Origin: Pycnococcus provasolii
Taxonomy: Eukaryota; Chlorophyta; Pseudoscourfieldiophyceae; Pseudoscourfieldiales
Length of the DNA stretch: 64,000 nt
Assembly: GCA_049487715.1 (NCBI GenBank)
Contig: CP150546.1
Span: forward strand, 930,001 to 994,000
Direction: 5' to 3'
This document shows positions 29,501 to 38,551 of this stretch, in pieces. The position numbers and the translations under genes were made by a program. Position 1 is the first letter of the stretch. Every line of letters starts with the position of its first letter. The notes below the pieces were generated by a model that made no database searches, was not told where the DNA came from, and saw only the letters and a list, made by a program, of their open reading frames with translations.

Positions 29501-32500
29501 AGACTCGCGGCCACAAAAGCGTTCACACTTCGCAGGTGGATGATTGCCTCGTTCGCGGCATCATCGAGGCGTAAAGCAAGAGCAGCCAAGCCCACGCCGC
29601 CACTTGCCGGCTCGGCGTGTCCCCATGCGCTCTTCCGCGCGGCGAGGCTGACGCTCTCCGCTCTGCTCGCCATTAGCACGGCTGCAGCCACGGCACCAAC
29701 CTCAATCGGGTCGCCGAGCGGCGTTCCCGTGCCGTGCAGATCCACGCGCATCACGCGGTCAAGCACCGATCGCAAGCTCGCCGCTAGTACACGCTGCTGT
29801 GCGGGACCGTTGGGTGCCGTGAGAGCGCTGCTGCGTCCATCCTGGTTGACTCCGGAACCTGCCACAATCACCCCACCATCACCACCACCAACTGCTGCCA
29901 CCATCGTGCAAGCCTCGGATCGCACGTAGCCATCGGCACCTGCGTCGAGTGCCTTGCAGCGTCCATCAGGCGCGAGAAACCCGCCAACCTCGAAGAGGCG
30001 CGTCGTTCGGTCCATCAAAAGCAAGTTCGCGGCACCGCTCAGCAGCGAAGGTGCTGCAGAATGCGCTGCTGATCTCGCAGCATGTTCGCCCAGCGACATC
30101 GCCGTCAGCGCGCTCGAGCAGGCTGTATCGCAGCACACGGCGGCACCGCCAAGGTTAAAGAGATAGCTCAGGCGTCCCGAGGCGACGCTGAGAAATCCAC
30201 CAACTGCAGTGTGCGGCGTGATGCGTACACCTGATGCAAGAGTCATCGGCAAATATTCGGCAGCCGCAATTCCAATCGCAACGCACGTCGTGGGGAAAGC
30301 ATCCTTCTCCACGGAGGTGGAAAGCGCCTCTCCTGCACGCACGCAGAGCATTCGCTGTTGAGGATCCATGGCTCGACTCTCGCTTGTCGTGAGTCGGAAG
30401 GCGGGTGCATCGAAGTGACCGGCATTTGCGAGGAAAGTGCCAAAGCGCATGCCGCCACCTTTCGTGGTGCGGCTGCCACCATCAACATCGTGGCGAAGGA
30501 GCGGACAAACTGCAATGGCGTCTTCGCACATTTCCTCTGTTGCGAGAGCCATGTTCGCAGTGATGTGTGCCAGCACCAAGGGTTCTGCCACCATCGCATC
30601 TCGATCCTCAGGTTTGTGCACAACTAATTCGCCGTCTACATCCATGTCCGTCGTCAGCGTCGATGCAACGTATGCAGCAAGACTGGCGATGGACGGATAA
30701 TCGAAGATCGCCGTAGCGGGAAGGCTCAGTGCCACGGCGGCGTCAGTACCGTCCCCGCCCGTGTTCAGCACTTGTCGAAGCTCCACACTTGTGAGTGAGT
30801 CGAGTCCAGCATCCATGAATGGCTCATTGACATCAAGTTCACGGCCGAGCACCGATGCGGCTGTGCGCGAAATGTAAGCGATTGTCGCATCGAGAGTCAT
30901 GTGAAGGTGATGTCGTCGGGCTGCACGTTCCTCCGTTGGTAAATCGATCTTGACGGCGATATCCTTTGATGCAGTGGTATCGCAAACATCTTGAAAGAAG
31001 GGAGCGTTGTGCACGCACACCGCTCCAGAAGCAACCAGTTTAGGAAAGTCAAACGCACTGCCAATGAGATGCACTCGGAATGTTGGGTCGAGAGTAAGAG
31101 CCAGTACGGCAAGAGCCTGGCGTTCCTGCATGAATCCAAAGCCTGCACTTTCAATTCGACTAAGCACGGACGCTGCCATTCCACCCGACTCACCGCCCCA
31201 AGCTCCGTACTGTATCGCCGAACTTGTCATGCCCGTCACAAGGCGGCAGCCGTCGAGTGTTCGTGCCATCGCCTCATTGGCAAATGCATACGCCAGCTGA
31301 CCTTTATTTCCCAGAAGCCCGGCAATGCTTGAGAAGCCGACGAAGGCACGCATCGGTGAAAGTTGCGTCGACGCGAGCACTTCCAAGGTCGCATTTTCCT
31401 TGGGTGGTAGGACTGCACGCACACCCAAAACTCGCTGGTTTGCAAGGCTCGCATCCGCCAGAACCCCACCAGCTTGCAGAACGGCGGCTAAGGGTGATGG
31501 CGGCGGAGATGTGCCAAGGAACATCCGCGCATCGGCACTGCATGCGGCGTTCGTGCGAGACAGTGTCACCACTGGGGCGGCGTGCTCAAGCCATGCAAGC
31601 GAACGCCGCGGCGGTGCCCTTCCCGAGCGACCTGATAGCACCAGGTTGTGTACACAGGCATGCTCGATCAGCCAAAGCGCGCACACGCCACCGAGGACAC
31701 CCAATCCGCCGAGGATGGCTGCCGAGTTCGCTGCAAACGCCGGAAGAGCAAATGCTCGGCCTCCTGCGCCGGCACTTTTGATTGCAATGAGCTTGCCGAT
31801 GTGGGACGCCTTGGCCATGGTGCGAAGCGCAGAGCGCGTTCCACCGACAAGAGCGAATGTCGATAGAGGCAGAGATCCAGCAGCCTCGGAGGCGTGCACA
31901 TGCGCTGCAACACGGGCAATGCGCTGTTCAATCGCACTCGCGTGCATGAGATCCAGTGCCACAATATTTGCGCGCAGATCCCACCTCTCGCTTGCAATCG
32001 CGTCCGCTCGCCAGATGTTCCGCTTCGATATCTCTGCAAACGTGCCGGTGGGTGCGAGGTTTGCCATAGTGGCTGCGACAAATCCGGTACTGGTCAGGCT
32101 GTTCAGGGCGAGCACCGTCGGAGTTTGTAAAGTGGCGAACGTTTCTGCGAAGCACGTGCTGCGACTGCTTGCAACCGCAACCGAGTCGCACGGAGATGCA
32201 AATGAGGAGGCCCATCGGCGCGCTGCCGATCGCTTCGTCGACGTTCCCGCAGATCCGTGGATGGCGAGGTGCAGGTGGCGTGCAAGCCTCGCACTCGCTA
32301 GGCCGACGCCTCCAGACACGCCGTGCACAATCATTGCAGATGGCACAGTAGTGCGCCGCGTCATGAGCGCAAGGCAAGCATCCGCCGTGAGTGTGACGGT
32401 GGGAATGGACGCAGCTTCGCCTACACATAGTGACGCTGGCATTGGTGCGAGCAGGCGTGCGTCAGCATCCACAACGCGCGTACCCAGGCTGCCAAATGCC

Positions 32501-35500
32501 TGGCCGAAGAGCGCGGTACCCAAGGGTAGCGACGAAGACACGGCAACGGCGCCTGCGCAATCTCCGCCGGGTGCGCCGGGATCACCGGGGTACAAGTCGA
32601 GCACATTCAGCAAGTCGCGAAAATTCAAGCCCACTGCGAACACGCTGAGATGAATGGCGTGACGAGGATTGGATGGCAACGCGCTGGTGACGGGCACCGC
32701 GCGAAGGGAAGCGATGCTCCCCCGTGGACGTGCAATGAGATGGAAGGCATCCTGCCAATCGCTCACGCTCGCGACGGAGCGTTCCGTTGGTCCACTCACA
32801 AGCTGCGCAGTACTCACCGACCCGCTTCGTACTGCGACGCCGAATCCTCCTCGCGTCGACATCAGCCCAGGTGCACTATGCACAGAACATTTCGCGGATG
32901 ATAGATCGTCGCCATCGCACGCCACCGCGGTGGTTGTTGGCGAAAGCTCGAGCGATGCCGTGCGAAGAGCTGCCCACGCCCCAGCTGCCGACGATGACGA
33001 CCGGTTCCGTTTGCGGGTAACTTCAAAGATCGACGTCAGCAATGCTCCATGCGTAAGCATACGCAGATATCCGTGATCACGGGTCTGCACCACATCCAGC
33101 AGCGCAAGGAGGAGACGATGAGCTTGCACGTTGAAGACGTGCCCACACCTTTTCCCCATTGTGAGCGAAAGGGCGGATTCGTCTTGCCGATTCACATCTC
33201 TCATTGATGGAGGAACTGACGTGATAGCAGTGCGCCATGCAACCTCGTAGGCGCATGTCACCTTGGCATCTGCATCCGCAACTGTCGCGGAATGTTTTGT
33301 TGCCACGGACTTCGTGACGAGTCCGCCGACTATCATGACAGGAATCGTCGAATCGGCGTTGTCGCGGAAATCGTGATCAGACGATCCATCGTCGTGGACT
33401 TGCACGTGCAGCGTGTGCAGTGCTTGCCCCATGCTCCGCCGCATCGCAACGATTGCGCGAAGTGCGGAAGGAACTTTTAGCTGATGTTGCGCGATGCCAC
33501 CAGTGGTGCCCTTGTCGCTGTGCTGTCGCACATCTCTCGCCAGAGATGCGTGCAAGCCCGCATCGAGCACGCCTGGGGCCAATCCTGTGTATGCGCAAGC
33601 ACTTTCGTCGTCACCAACGACCTGTGCGCTGATGCGAGTGCCACAGGTACGCAGGCTTGTCGCCACCGCAAACGATGGCCCATACTGTAGCCCGGCGGGA
33701 GGTAACCACTCGCGGTAGAAAGGTGCGGATGCGATGGGACGCGTGGTTGACGCACGTTGCACGCAGATCGTTTGTGTGGAGACGCACGAATTCGTGGCTT
33801 GCGTATGCTGCAGCGCGATTCTCTGCACGTGCGACGTCACGAAAGGTGTGCCGGTCGAAGGACGCACGGCAGTAGCTCCTGTCTCAGCACGCCACTCGAC
33901 GACCACCACGACGGCGGCAGCTGATGACGAAAGATTGCACGCACGTGCAAAGGTCACACTCACCACTGCTCGACGGCTCGCCTCATGATCTCCTTCTCGA
34001 CGGATATTGCAGAGCACCTGCGACGTGGCGAGAAGTGCCTCGAGCGACGCTGCACCGGGCAAGATTGATTGTCCGCTGATCCGATGCTCCTTGAATCGAG
34101 CGTCGAGCTTCAGTGCCATCACGTCAGCGGACGGCTCGAACGAACCGACGAGCGCACGGAACGGTGGGCGCACGCTCACCCAGGAACCATGCGTGAGGCG
34201 GCGGTGTGTACCAATGACGCCACGACGCCAACTGCAAGACGCCGGGGCATGAGGACGCAGTGTAGCATGTGCATTCACGCCGGACATGCCAAAAGCACTG
34301 CAGCAGTAGCAAGACACATTCTCATCAAGACTTGCAATCGCGCTGCCCTCGCCCCCGCGACTCACGCCAACTGATTTGGTGGCGAGAATTGCCGCGACGT
34401 GCGCGTTGAGACTTCGACACAGAACCAGAGGCACGGCGAATTGTGCACGTGCGGCACGTTCGAGCATGGCGAGCGAGCTGAGACCCGCAGCCGCCTCCGT
34501 ATGCCCGACGATCGATTTGGTTGCCGTGAGTGTTGGTGGGATGAGAGAGGAGGCGGTTGTTGAAGACATCGCGTCGACGAATGCCGCCACTTCGATGGGA
34601 TCCCCAAGAGGCGTTCCTGTACCGTGCAAGTTGTGCACCGCTGGCGCAATCGCAGAAGCTGAGGAAGCTGCCAGTGCAAGCGACGTGCGCACGAGACGCG
34701 CTTGGCTTGGGCCGCTTGGTGCCGTCAGTGCCGTCGACCTTCCATCCTGGTTCACCTCGGCGGAAAGCAGGAGCATGGATGCACCGAGCTCGGGACTATT
34801 CTCGTCCGCGTCGGATGCGACAAGCAGCATTGCTACGCTCGCCTCGCCTCGCCCAAAGCCATCGGCAGATGCGTCGAGTGTTTGGCATCTTCCCACTGCG
34901 CTGAGTGCCCCAAGCAGGGTGATGTGTGCGGTTGTCTCGAATCGCAGGCTAGCATTCGCGCTCGGAACGAGCGCGTGGCGCGCTTGCCCATCGACAATCT
35001 CCAGGCGAGCGACACGCGTCGCAACGAGCGATCCAGAGCATGCCGTATCAACGCCTGCACAAGTGCCCCCGAAATTGAAGACGTACGAGAGTCGTCCGCA
35101 GAGAAATGCACCTCCATATCCTGTCATCGCGGCGGCATTGATGGCAGTGCCACAGTCGATGGCAAGGTATGTGCGCATCTCATCCCACATTGTCGCGACG
35201 ACAACCGCGGCACTCTGCCTTGCCATCGTCGTCATGTCTGGCTTCGTTGCAAGCACCGCGTCGGAGTCCTCGAGTGCAAGCAAGTGGCAGGGATCGATGC
35301 ACGCCGCCTCCGTGGATGTGAGCGTGAAGCGACCTGCATCTGTGACAAATGGTGGTACGGCGAGCACGTGTGCAAAGTATCCCGTCCTTTCGCCGAATCG
35401 GTCGTATGGTGCGCGCCGAGCCGCATCTCGGCCAACGATAGACTCTGCCGTCGTCTCGCCAACCGCACTTGGGAAGAGCGAAGATGGCGCCAGTTGCGCC

Positions 35501-37569
35501 GATCGACCCGCCATGGATGCGATGTGAACCGCTGTGCTGGATGCATCGGATATGACGGCTCGGTAATTGTTCATCTCTTCGTTGAGCACCTGCACATCAT
35601 TCTGCTGACGATGAATGTACCGAGTGATGGCCTCCATGGTAGGGTGCTGAAAAACGAGAAGAGCGGGTATGCGATCTGCGACGATGCTTGGGAACGCACG
35701 CAAGACTGCGGTGTGCAAATCCACCGCGGCGTGTGATGTCAAGCCCGCCTGCATGAGCGGTGCTGTATCATCCACCAGAGAGTGGGGAAGCAAATTCGAG
35801 ACGAGAGTCTGCACAATTCGACGCACATCATCAAGACTATTTGCAGAAACGGAAGTTGGCGATTCGCCCATCGGTGTTGGACCCTTGTTTTTGGCGGTGG
35901 AAGAATCGCGCGCGCGCAGCTCGTTCTTTTTGATTTTCATCGACGCCGTCTGCGGCAGACTTGCGCCTTCTTCAAACGATATCACCTCAATGATACGTGG
36001 CACCTTGTAATCTGCAAGTCGCGATGCCACGAATGCTCGAAGATCCTCCTCCTCTGCAGAAGAAGATGTACCGTCGTCGTCCTGGCGCAGAACAACGAGC
36101 GCTTTCACAACCTCTCCGAGCACAACATGCGGCACTCCATAGACTGCAGCTCGGCTGACTCCTGGATGCGACGTAAGTACGAGCTCCACCTCCGCGGTGT
36201 ACACATTTTCGCCACCGGTAATGATGAGATCTTTCTTGCGATCGACGATTCGCACGAAGCCTTGACCTGCAGGCTGCGCGATGTCGCCGGTCCGAAACCA
36301 TCCGTTCGTGAAGTCGCCGATATCTGCATCTTCATTCCATCCACGGAAGTATCCACGAAACATGCTCAATCCACGCACGACAATCTCACCGCAGCATTCA
36401 GTGCCGTTGTCATCGGGGATCGCGACGACGTCGTCGTCGGCGTCGTCGTTGTGCAGGCTGAGCAGACGCACGTCAACGCACGCAAACGGACGGCCTGATG
36501 TGCAGAGCAGCTTCATTCGTGCATCGGCCGAAAGTTGCAGCTCGTCGATCAGCGTCACGCACAGCTTGCCTCCCGCCTCGGTCATGCCGTAGTCGCTAAA
36601 GAATGTGCACCATGGCAAAATACGCGCGAACGATTTCACGACGGTCGCATCGAGTGCCTGTCCGCCGGTGCTGAGCAAGCGCAGATGATGCAGATGATTC
36701 TCCTCGCTCATCGATATCGCGTCGAGCATGAGTCGTAGGCTCGTGGGTGCCAAGGCTGTGCACGTAGCCTTCTTGCATCGAAGCTGGCGCAGAAGCTCGC
36801 GTGGATCTGCCGCGGCGCGCTGCGAGCACATCGCCTGCGCAGCACCACACAGTGGCATGGCAAACACTGCGAACAAATCCATGGCGTGAAAGATTGGTGC
36901 AACATGCAGCCACACGTCGTTGGCGTGGAATTTAAACTCCAAGCACGCGGTGGCGGCATGCTGCATGACAGCCTTCTGGGTATGCACTACACCCTTTGGT
37001 TTGCCTGATGTACCACTCGTGTAGAGCATTTCAAAAGGCTGCTGGTTGCTGATGTGTCGAGATGTGACGGTGGTTGTGGTGGTGATGGTTGCTGCAGCAG
37101 AAGGATCCTCCTGGAAGAGCTGGCATATGTGGTTGGTGGCGGTGTTGTCGTCGGCGCCGCCCACCCATACGACGACCGTGCGCGAATCTGCCGCCGCCTG
37201 TTCTGCGACGGTGGCATATGCGGTATCCGCGACGAGCACGCTGACGTCGGCGTCGTCAAGCTGATGGCGCACTTCCGCCGCCGTGAGTCGCGTGTTGATG
37301 TTGACGATGACCGCGCCAGCGATCGCTGCGGCGTAGTGCACGACGACGTGCTCGGCTGAGTTGGGTAGCATTGCCGCGATGACAGGCTGTTTCTGGTCGA
37401 CTTCTTTTTCGTCGAAGTGCGCGAGCAATCTTCTGGCAACGGCATGCGCATTGCGCCGCACGTCTTGAAACGTTGTATCTTCTCTCCCACCAGGGGTCTT
37501 CACAAAGCACTGAAGTCCACTGAAGTCGTCGTTGAAGTCCAGCAAGGAAGCCGCCGACGCCATTGCCAT
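26527..37569 (-). CDS. type I polyketide synthase without AT domain, CoA-ligase start and BAHD end
   Basis: One 3,680-residue frame from the ATG at 37569. Domains (approximate residues): CoA/fatty-acid ligase 1-550 (TSGTSGKPKG at 185, YGMTEAGG at 325); ACP1 near 606 (MQAGLTSHA); KS1 685-1100 (DTACSGSL at 843, HGTGTPLGDP, GHTEAAAG); DH1 with HRISGQSILP near 1164; ER 1620-1900 (HGVSGGVGLAS near 1750); KR 1940-2150 (GGLGVLGG, SSIAG, AYAFAN); ACP2 near 2254 (DAGLDSLTS); KS2 2310-2735 (DTACSSAL near 2482); DH2 near 2805 (HVVAGVPLLP); ACP3 near 3160 (MDSLQMVD); BAHD acyltransferase 3250-3680 (YPSLAGRL, HAVADG near 3438). No acyltransferase domain is seen, so extender units must be loaded in trans. 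The ligase would prime with a carboxylic acid, and the BAHD domain would release the chain onto an alcohol or amine. Its 3' third is duplicated to the left. Confidence 0.9.
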   Translation of the reverse strand: MAMASAASLLDFNDDFSGLQCFVKTPGGREDTTFQDVRRNAHAVARRLLAHFDEKEVDQKQPVIAAMLPNSAEHVVVHYAAAIAGAVIVNINTRLTAAEVRHQLDDADVSVLVADTAYATVAEQAAADSRTVVVWVGGADDNTATNHICQLFQEDPSAAATITTTTTVTSRHISNQQPFEMLYTSGTSGKPKGVVHTQKAVMQHAATACLEFKFHANDVWLHVAPIFHAMDLFAVFAMPLCGAAQAMCSQRAAADPRELLRQLRCKKATCTALAPTSLRLMLDAISMSEENHLHHLRLLSTGGQALDATVVKSFARILPWCTFFSDYGMTEAGGKLCVTLIDELQLSADARMKLLCTSGRPFACVDVRLLSLHNDDADDDVVAIPDDNGTECCGEIVVRGLSMFRGYFRGWNEDADIGDFTNGWFRTGDIAQPAGQGFVRIVDRKKDLIITGGENVYTAEVELVLTSHPGVSRAAVYGVPHVVLGEVVKALVVLRQDDDGTSSSAEEEDLRAFVASRLADYKVPRIIEVISFEEGASLPQTASMKIKKNELRARDSSTAKNKGPTPMGESPTSVSANSLDDVRRIVQTLVSNLLPHSLVDDTAPLMQAGLTSHAAVDLHTAVLRAFPSIVADRIPALLVFQHPTMEAITRYIHRQQNDVQVLNEEMNNYRAVISDASSTAVHIASMAGRSAQLAPSSLFPSAVGETTAESIVGRDAARRAPYDRFGERTGYFAHVLAVPPFVTDAGRFTLTSTEAACIDPCHLLALEDSDAVLATKPDMTTMARQSAAVVVATMWDEMRTYLAIDCGTAINAAAMTGYGGAFLCGRLSYVFNFGGTCAGVDTACSGSLVATRVARLEIVDGQARHALVPSANASLRFETTAHITLLGALSAVGRCQTLDASADGFGRGEASVAMLLVASDADENSPELGASMLLLSAEVNQDGRSTALTAPSGPSQARLVRTSLALAASSASAIAPAVHNLHGTGTPLGDPIEVAAFVDAMSSTTASSLIPPTLTATKSIVGHTEAAAGLSSLAMLERAARAQFAVPLVLCRSLNAHVAAILATKSVGVSRGGEGSAIASLDENVSCYCCSAFGMSGVNAHATLRPHAPASCSWRRGVIGTHRRLTHGSWVSVRPPFRALVGSFEPSADVMALKLDARFKEHRISGQSILPGAASLEALLATSQVLCNIRREGDHEASRRAVVSVTFARACNLSSSAAAVVVVVEWRAETGATAVRPSTGTPFVTSHVQRIALQHTQATNSCVSTQTICVQRASTTRPIASAPFYREWLPPAGLQYGPSFAVATSLRTCGTRISAQVVGDDESACAYTGLAPGVLDAGLHASLARDVRQHSDKGTTGGIAQHQLKVPSALRAIVAMRRSMGQALHTLHVQVHDDGSSDHDFRDNADSTIPVMIVGGLVTKSVATKHSATVADADAKVTCAYEVAWRTAITSVPPSMRDVNRQDESALSLTMGKRCGHVFNVQAHRLLLALLDVVQTRDHGYLRMLTHGALLTSIFEVTRKRNRSSSSAAGAWAALRTASLELSPTTTAVACDGDDLSSAKCSVHSAPGLMSTRGGFGVAVRSGSVSTAQLVSGPTERSVASVSDWQDAFHLIARPRGSIASLRAVPVTSALPSNPRHAIHLSVFAVGLNFRDLLNVLDLYPGDPGAPGGDCAGAVAVSSSLPLGTALFGQAFGSLGTRVVDADARLLAPMPASLCVGEAASIPTVTLTADACLALMTRRTTVPSAMIVHGVSGGVGLASARLARHLHLAIHGSAGTSTKRSAARRWASSFASPCDSVAVASSRSTCFAETFATLQTPTVLALNSLTSTGFVAATMANLAPTGTFAEISKRNIWRADAIASERWDLRANIVALDLMHASAIEQRIARVAAHVHASEAAGSLPLSTFALVGGTRSALRTMAKASHIGKLIAIKSAGAGGRAFALPAFAANSAAILGGLGVLGGVCALWLIEHACVHNLVLSGRSGRAPPRRSLAWLEHAAPVVTLSRTNAACSADARMFLGTSPPPSPLAAVLQAGGVLADASLANQRVLGVRAVLPPKENATLEVLASTQLSPMRAFVGFSSIAGLLGNKGQLAYAFANEAMARTLDGCRLVTGMTSSAIQYGAWGGESGGMAASVLSRIESAGFGFMQERQALAVLALTLDPTFRVHLIGSAFDFPKLVASGAVCVHNAPFFQDVCDTTASKDIAVKIDLPTEERAARRHHLHMTLDATIAYISRTAASVLGRELDVNEPFMDAGLDSLTSVELRQVLNTGGDGTDAAVALSLPATAIFDYPSIASLAAYVASTLTTDMDVDGELVVHKPEDRDAMVAEPLVLAHITANMALATEEMCEDAIAVCPLLRHDVDGGSRTTKGGGMRFGTFLANAGHFDAPAFRLTTSESRAMDPQQRMLCVRAGEALSTSVEKDAFPTTCVAIGIAAAEYLPMTLASGVRITPHTAVGGFLSVASGRLSYLFNLGGAAVCCDTACSSALTAMSLGEHAARSAAHSAAPSLLSGAANLLLMDRTTRLFEVGGFLAPDGRCKALDAGADGYVRSEACTMVAAVGGGDGGVIVAGSGVNQDGRSSALTAPNGPAQQRVLAASLRSVLDRVMRVDLHGTGTPLGDPIEVGAVAAAVLMASRAESVSLAARKSAWGHAEPASGGVGLAALALRLDDAANEAIIHLRSVNAFVAASLPESGGVTNAYLARQHLGRYEQGTRAAGGVSAFAFQGTNANVALARTHKTCVVASSVRRVYHPRFFWISTMEMHALAVSQLSEAPLPPPSPLPCEAPYLSVSSADLRDVPSYAFLRDHVVAGVPLLPAAALLDAAFWLAYTAEDTSTTSSPGLVGTSFVAPVNLASERRVRADVSLFTGTLLLSTSDRLRACTSIIRHGREELPRVVCHCQKPQGATVSPQNHIRHGERGEPAASESAAEGFRALRDEGHTTAIGLPVSASVIGDETAQSDCTRLPVSASVIYAYARASKSLEYGAAFQSLHCLRILERGGSAHVRVKPEHSYARSGWMLHPSLLDAAFQAAMLTKNLSSTNHNTSVPASLDMLTMASSLSVGGARISCVHHGIDDDTTTDHRIMQGGNVAVMANRMVMKEIPADDDVVVAVLPPPSSLKKKSSRRRYAEDGGGGSSDDHLRNAVANAVRDALGEDAEEMDSLQMVDLRGQLGRLSGGMAPPLDMFSVDEGGVDALVDRLVLWLQRGLCPDDGQQHHRTFTCVPIMHAAAARMPLTDTECAPWVAPTPKGMSLLWRACSLPSYALWSAWSLCRRNDDMVKANIRGTFSTSLSPTDMFLSRLKMSFSFEVDGELDEDRLRRALAYSLRSYPSLAGRLEVDYWTGRLFLKWGEGMGVVFRRLRRRRHSGGGTPDVVAIQLLPSAWRLIMASLAVLGCLFAYLQSAVSFAIGAPVLTLELEKSIGDVESGVKSYVHLQWAHAVADGTTINGFVKALAAAYEMQAVPEETPAEVMAPSPEAIRLARELVVADNNGGGGSFYAPSGGGGFAFRRFFVEGDRRHAVARVWRSLAGALRRRGIVPPSLRFLLDVRAGAGGELAGNALRWGAPLAFADDDVADVAARIRLASARLARDERAGGASVPATHVVSSFAPFIGCIDETAFDNDAGALGAPTQASLSFSERVPPLDDDEVGNVMASVHARWWGLILSQAPDFCEGYVCNLVAM
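28824..28918. repeat. 84-bp in-frame insertion with 11-bp direct repeats inside the intact PKS
   Basis: CATGGCGAATG occurs at 28824-28834 and 28908-28918, bracketing sequence absent from the other PKS copy (around 23275-23290). The 84-bp period keeps the reading frame and adds 28 residues to the DH2-ACP3 linker. An adjacent duplication of a CACAGAGGCGCTCACGGGC block (28662 and 28718) repeats LPVSASVI in the protein. Confidence 0.65.
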
Positions 37570-38551
37570 TGTCGCAAATTAAGTGCAAGTGCAAGCGGAA
37601 GAGCGGAAGTGAATCCCTAACCCAACCCAAGTGCAAAGCGTGAGCCTGGAGACGCATGCCGGACATGTCGAGCGAGAGGCGGACGGGGACACCAGGGTCC
37701 TGGGAGGGAGTGCCACGGTGGACCTTTTTGAACTGATTCTCAGATATCCTCGAGGGCGATTTTGCGATCTGCTTTGCTGTCTGCTTTGCCGTTTTTCATG
37801 GTTTGGAGCCGGCGGAGCTAGGGTTAGGGTTAGGGTTTAGGTGTTAGGGTTTGGGTTTGAATTAGGGGTTTAGGCCAGCCTCGCGTTTTTTACTTTTTTA
37901 GTTTTTACCCTTAGACATTAGAAGGAGCTCCTGGGTATAAGAAATGACATTTCGTGGGTATAGCGATTCTGGACAAATTTGGTCGGGAGGGTTAGGTTAG
38001 GTTAGGGTTAGGGTTAGGGTTAGGGTTAGGTTTATAACAGTAAAATGGTCGAGGCCAAGTTAAACCCTAATCTGAAAGTTGTCTCGACCAAATGTCTCGA
38101 CCAAAAGTTCGCTATACCCACGAAATGTCATTTCTTATACCCAGGAGCTCCCTCTAGTCCCTTAGACTAAGTTAGGGGTTTGCGCCATTGTCATTTGTCA
38201 TATCTCCATTTTCCGGTCTTCTCCTTCTCCTTCTCCTTCTCCTTCTCCTTCTGGTATACCTATAGGAATCTCGAATAGTGGTAGGTACCTACAGTATGAA
38301 AATAGGGCTACAGTACAGGACAGAACGATAATAGTGTGATGGATACTGTAGACTATTTGGTTGGTACCGGTGCAGTACCTGTATGTACAGGCAAGGTACG
38401 GTAGGTAAGTTACCGGTACTTTAAGTATAATATATTTATGATCTATTAATATAACATAACTAAACTATGGATAAAAGAAAACAAAAGAAAACAAAGAACT
38501 TGCAATGTGTGCACTTTCTCTTTCTAGGCAAGAAAATACGTATCTCTCAAA
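37570..38551. other. intergenic region with foldback element and TTAGGG runs
   Basis: No gene is seen upstream of the PKS start. It contains TTAGGG runs (37819-37855 and 37989-38030), a 238-bp foldback element, a CTTCTC hexamer run (about 38218-38250) and a GTAC-rich stretch with the palindrome GGTAGGTACCTAC near 38280 and related words to 38425. The last 100 bp are AT-rich and lie past the kinase stop. Confidence 0.55.
37919..38156. mobile_element. MITE-like foldback element carrying TTAGGG repeats
   Basis: Left arm 37919-37966 and right arm 38109-38156 are reverse complements over 48 bp with one mismatch (start TAGAAGGAGCTCCTGGG). The 142-bp centre contains about five TTAGGG units and GTCTCGACCAAA repeats, and has no coding capacity. 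CCCTTAGAC flanks the element on both sides (about 37908 and 38158), a possible target-site trace. Confidence 0.7.

Larger units (their letters stand above)
24363..29993. repeat. tandem duplication, right unit
   Basis: A 5,631-bp unit comprising the channel 3' half (24363-26407), the short convergent spacer, and the 3' third of the PKS gene to 29993. Translations of the channel part are identical between the units over about 680 residues, so the duplication is young or homogenised. The PKS part is near-identical at its 3' end and patchily diverged from about 27640 to 28920. Confidence 0.85.
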
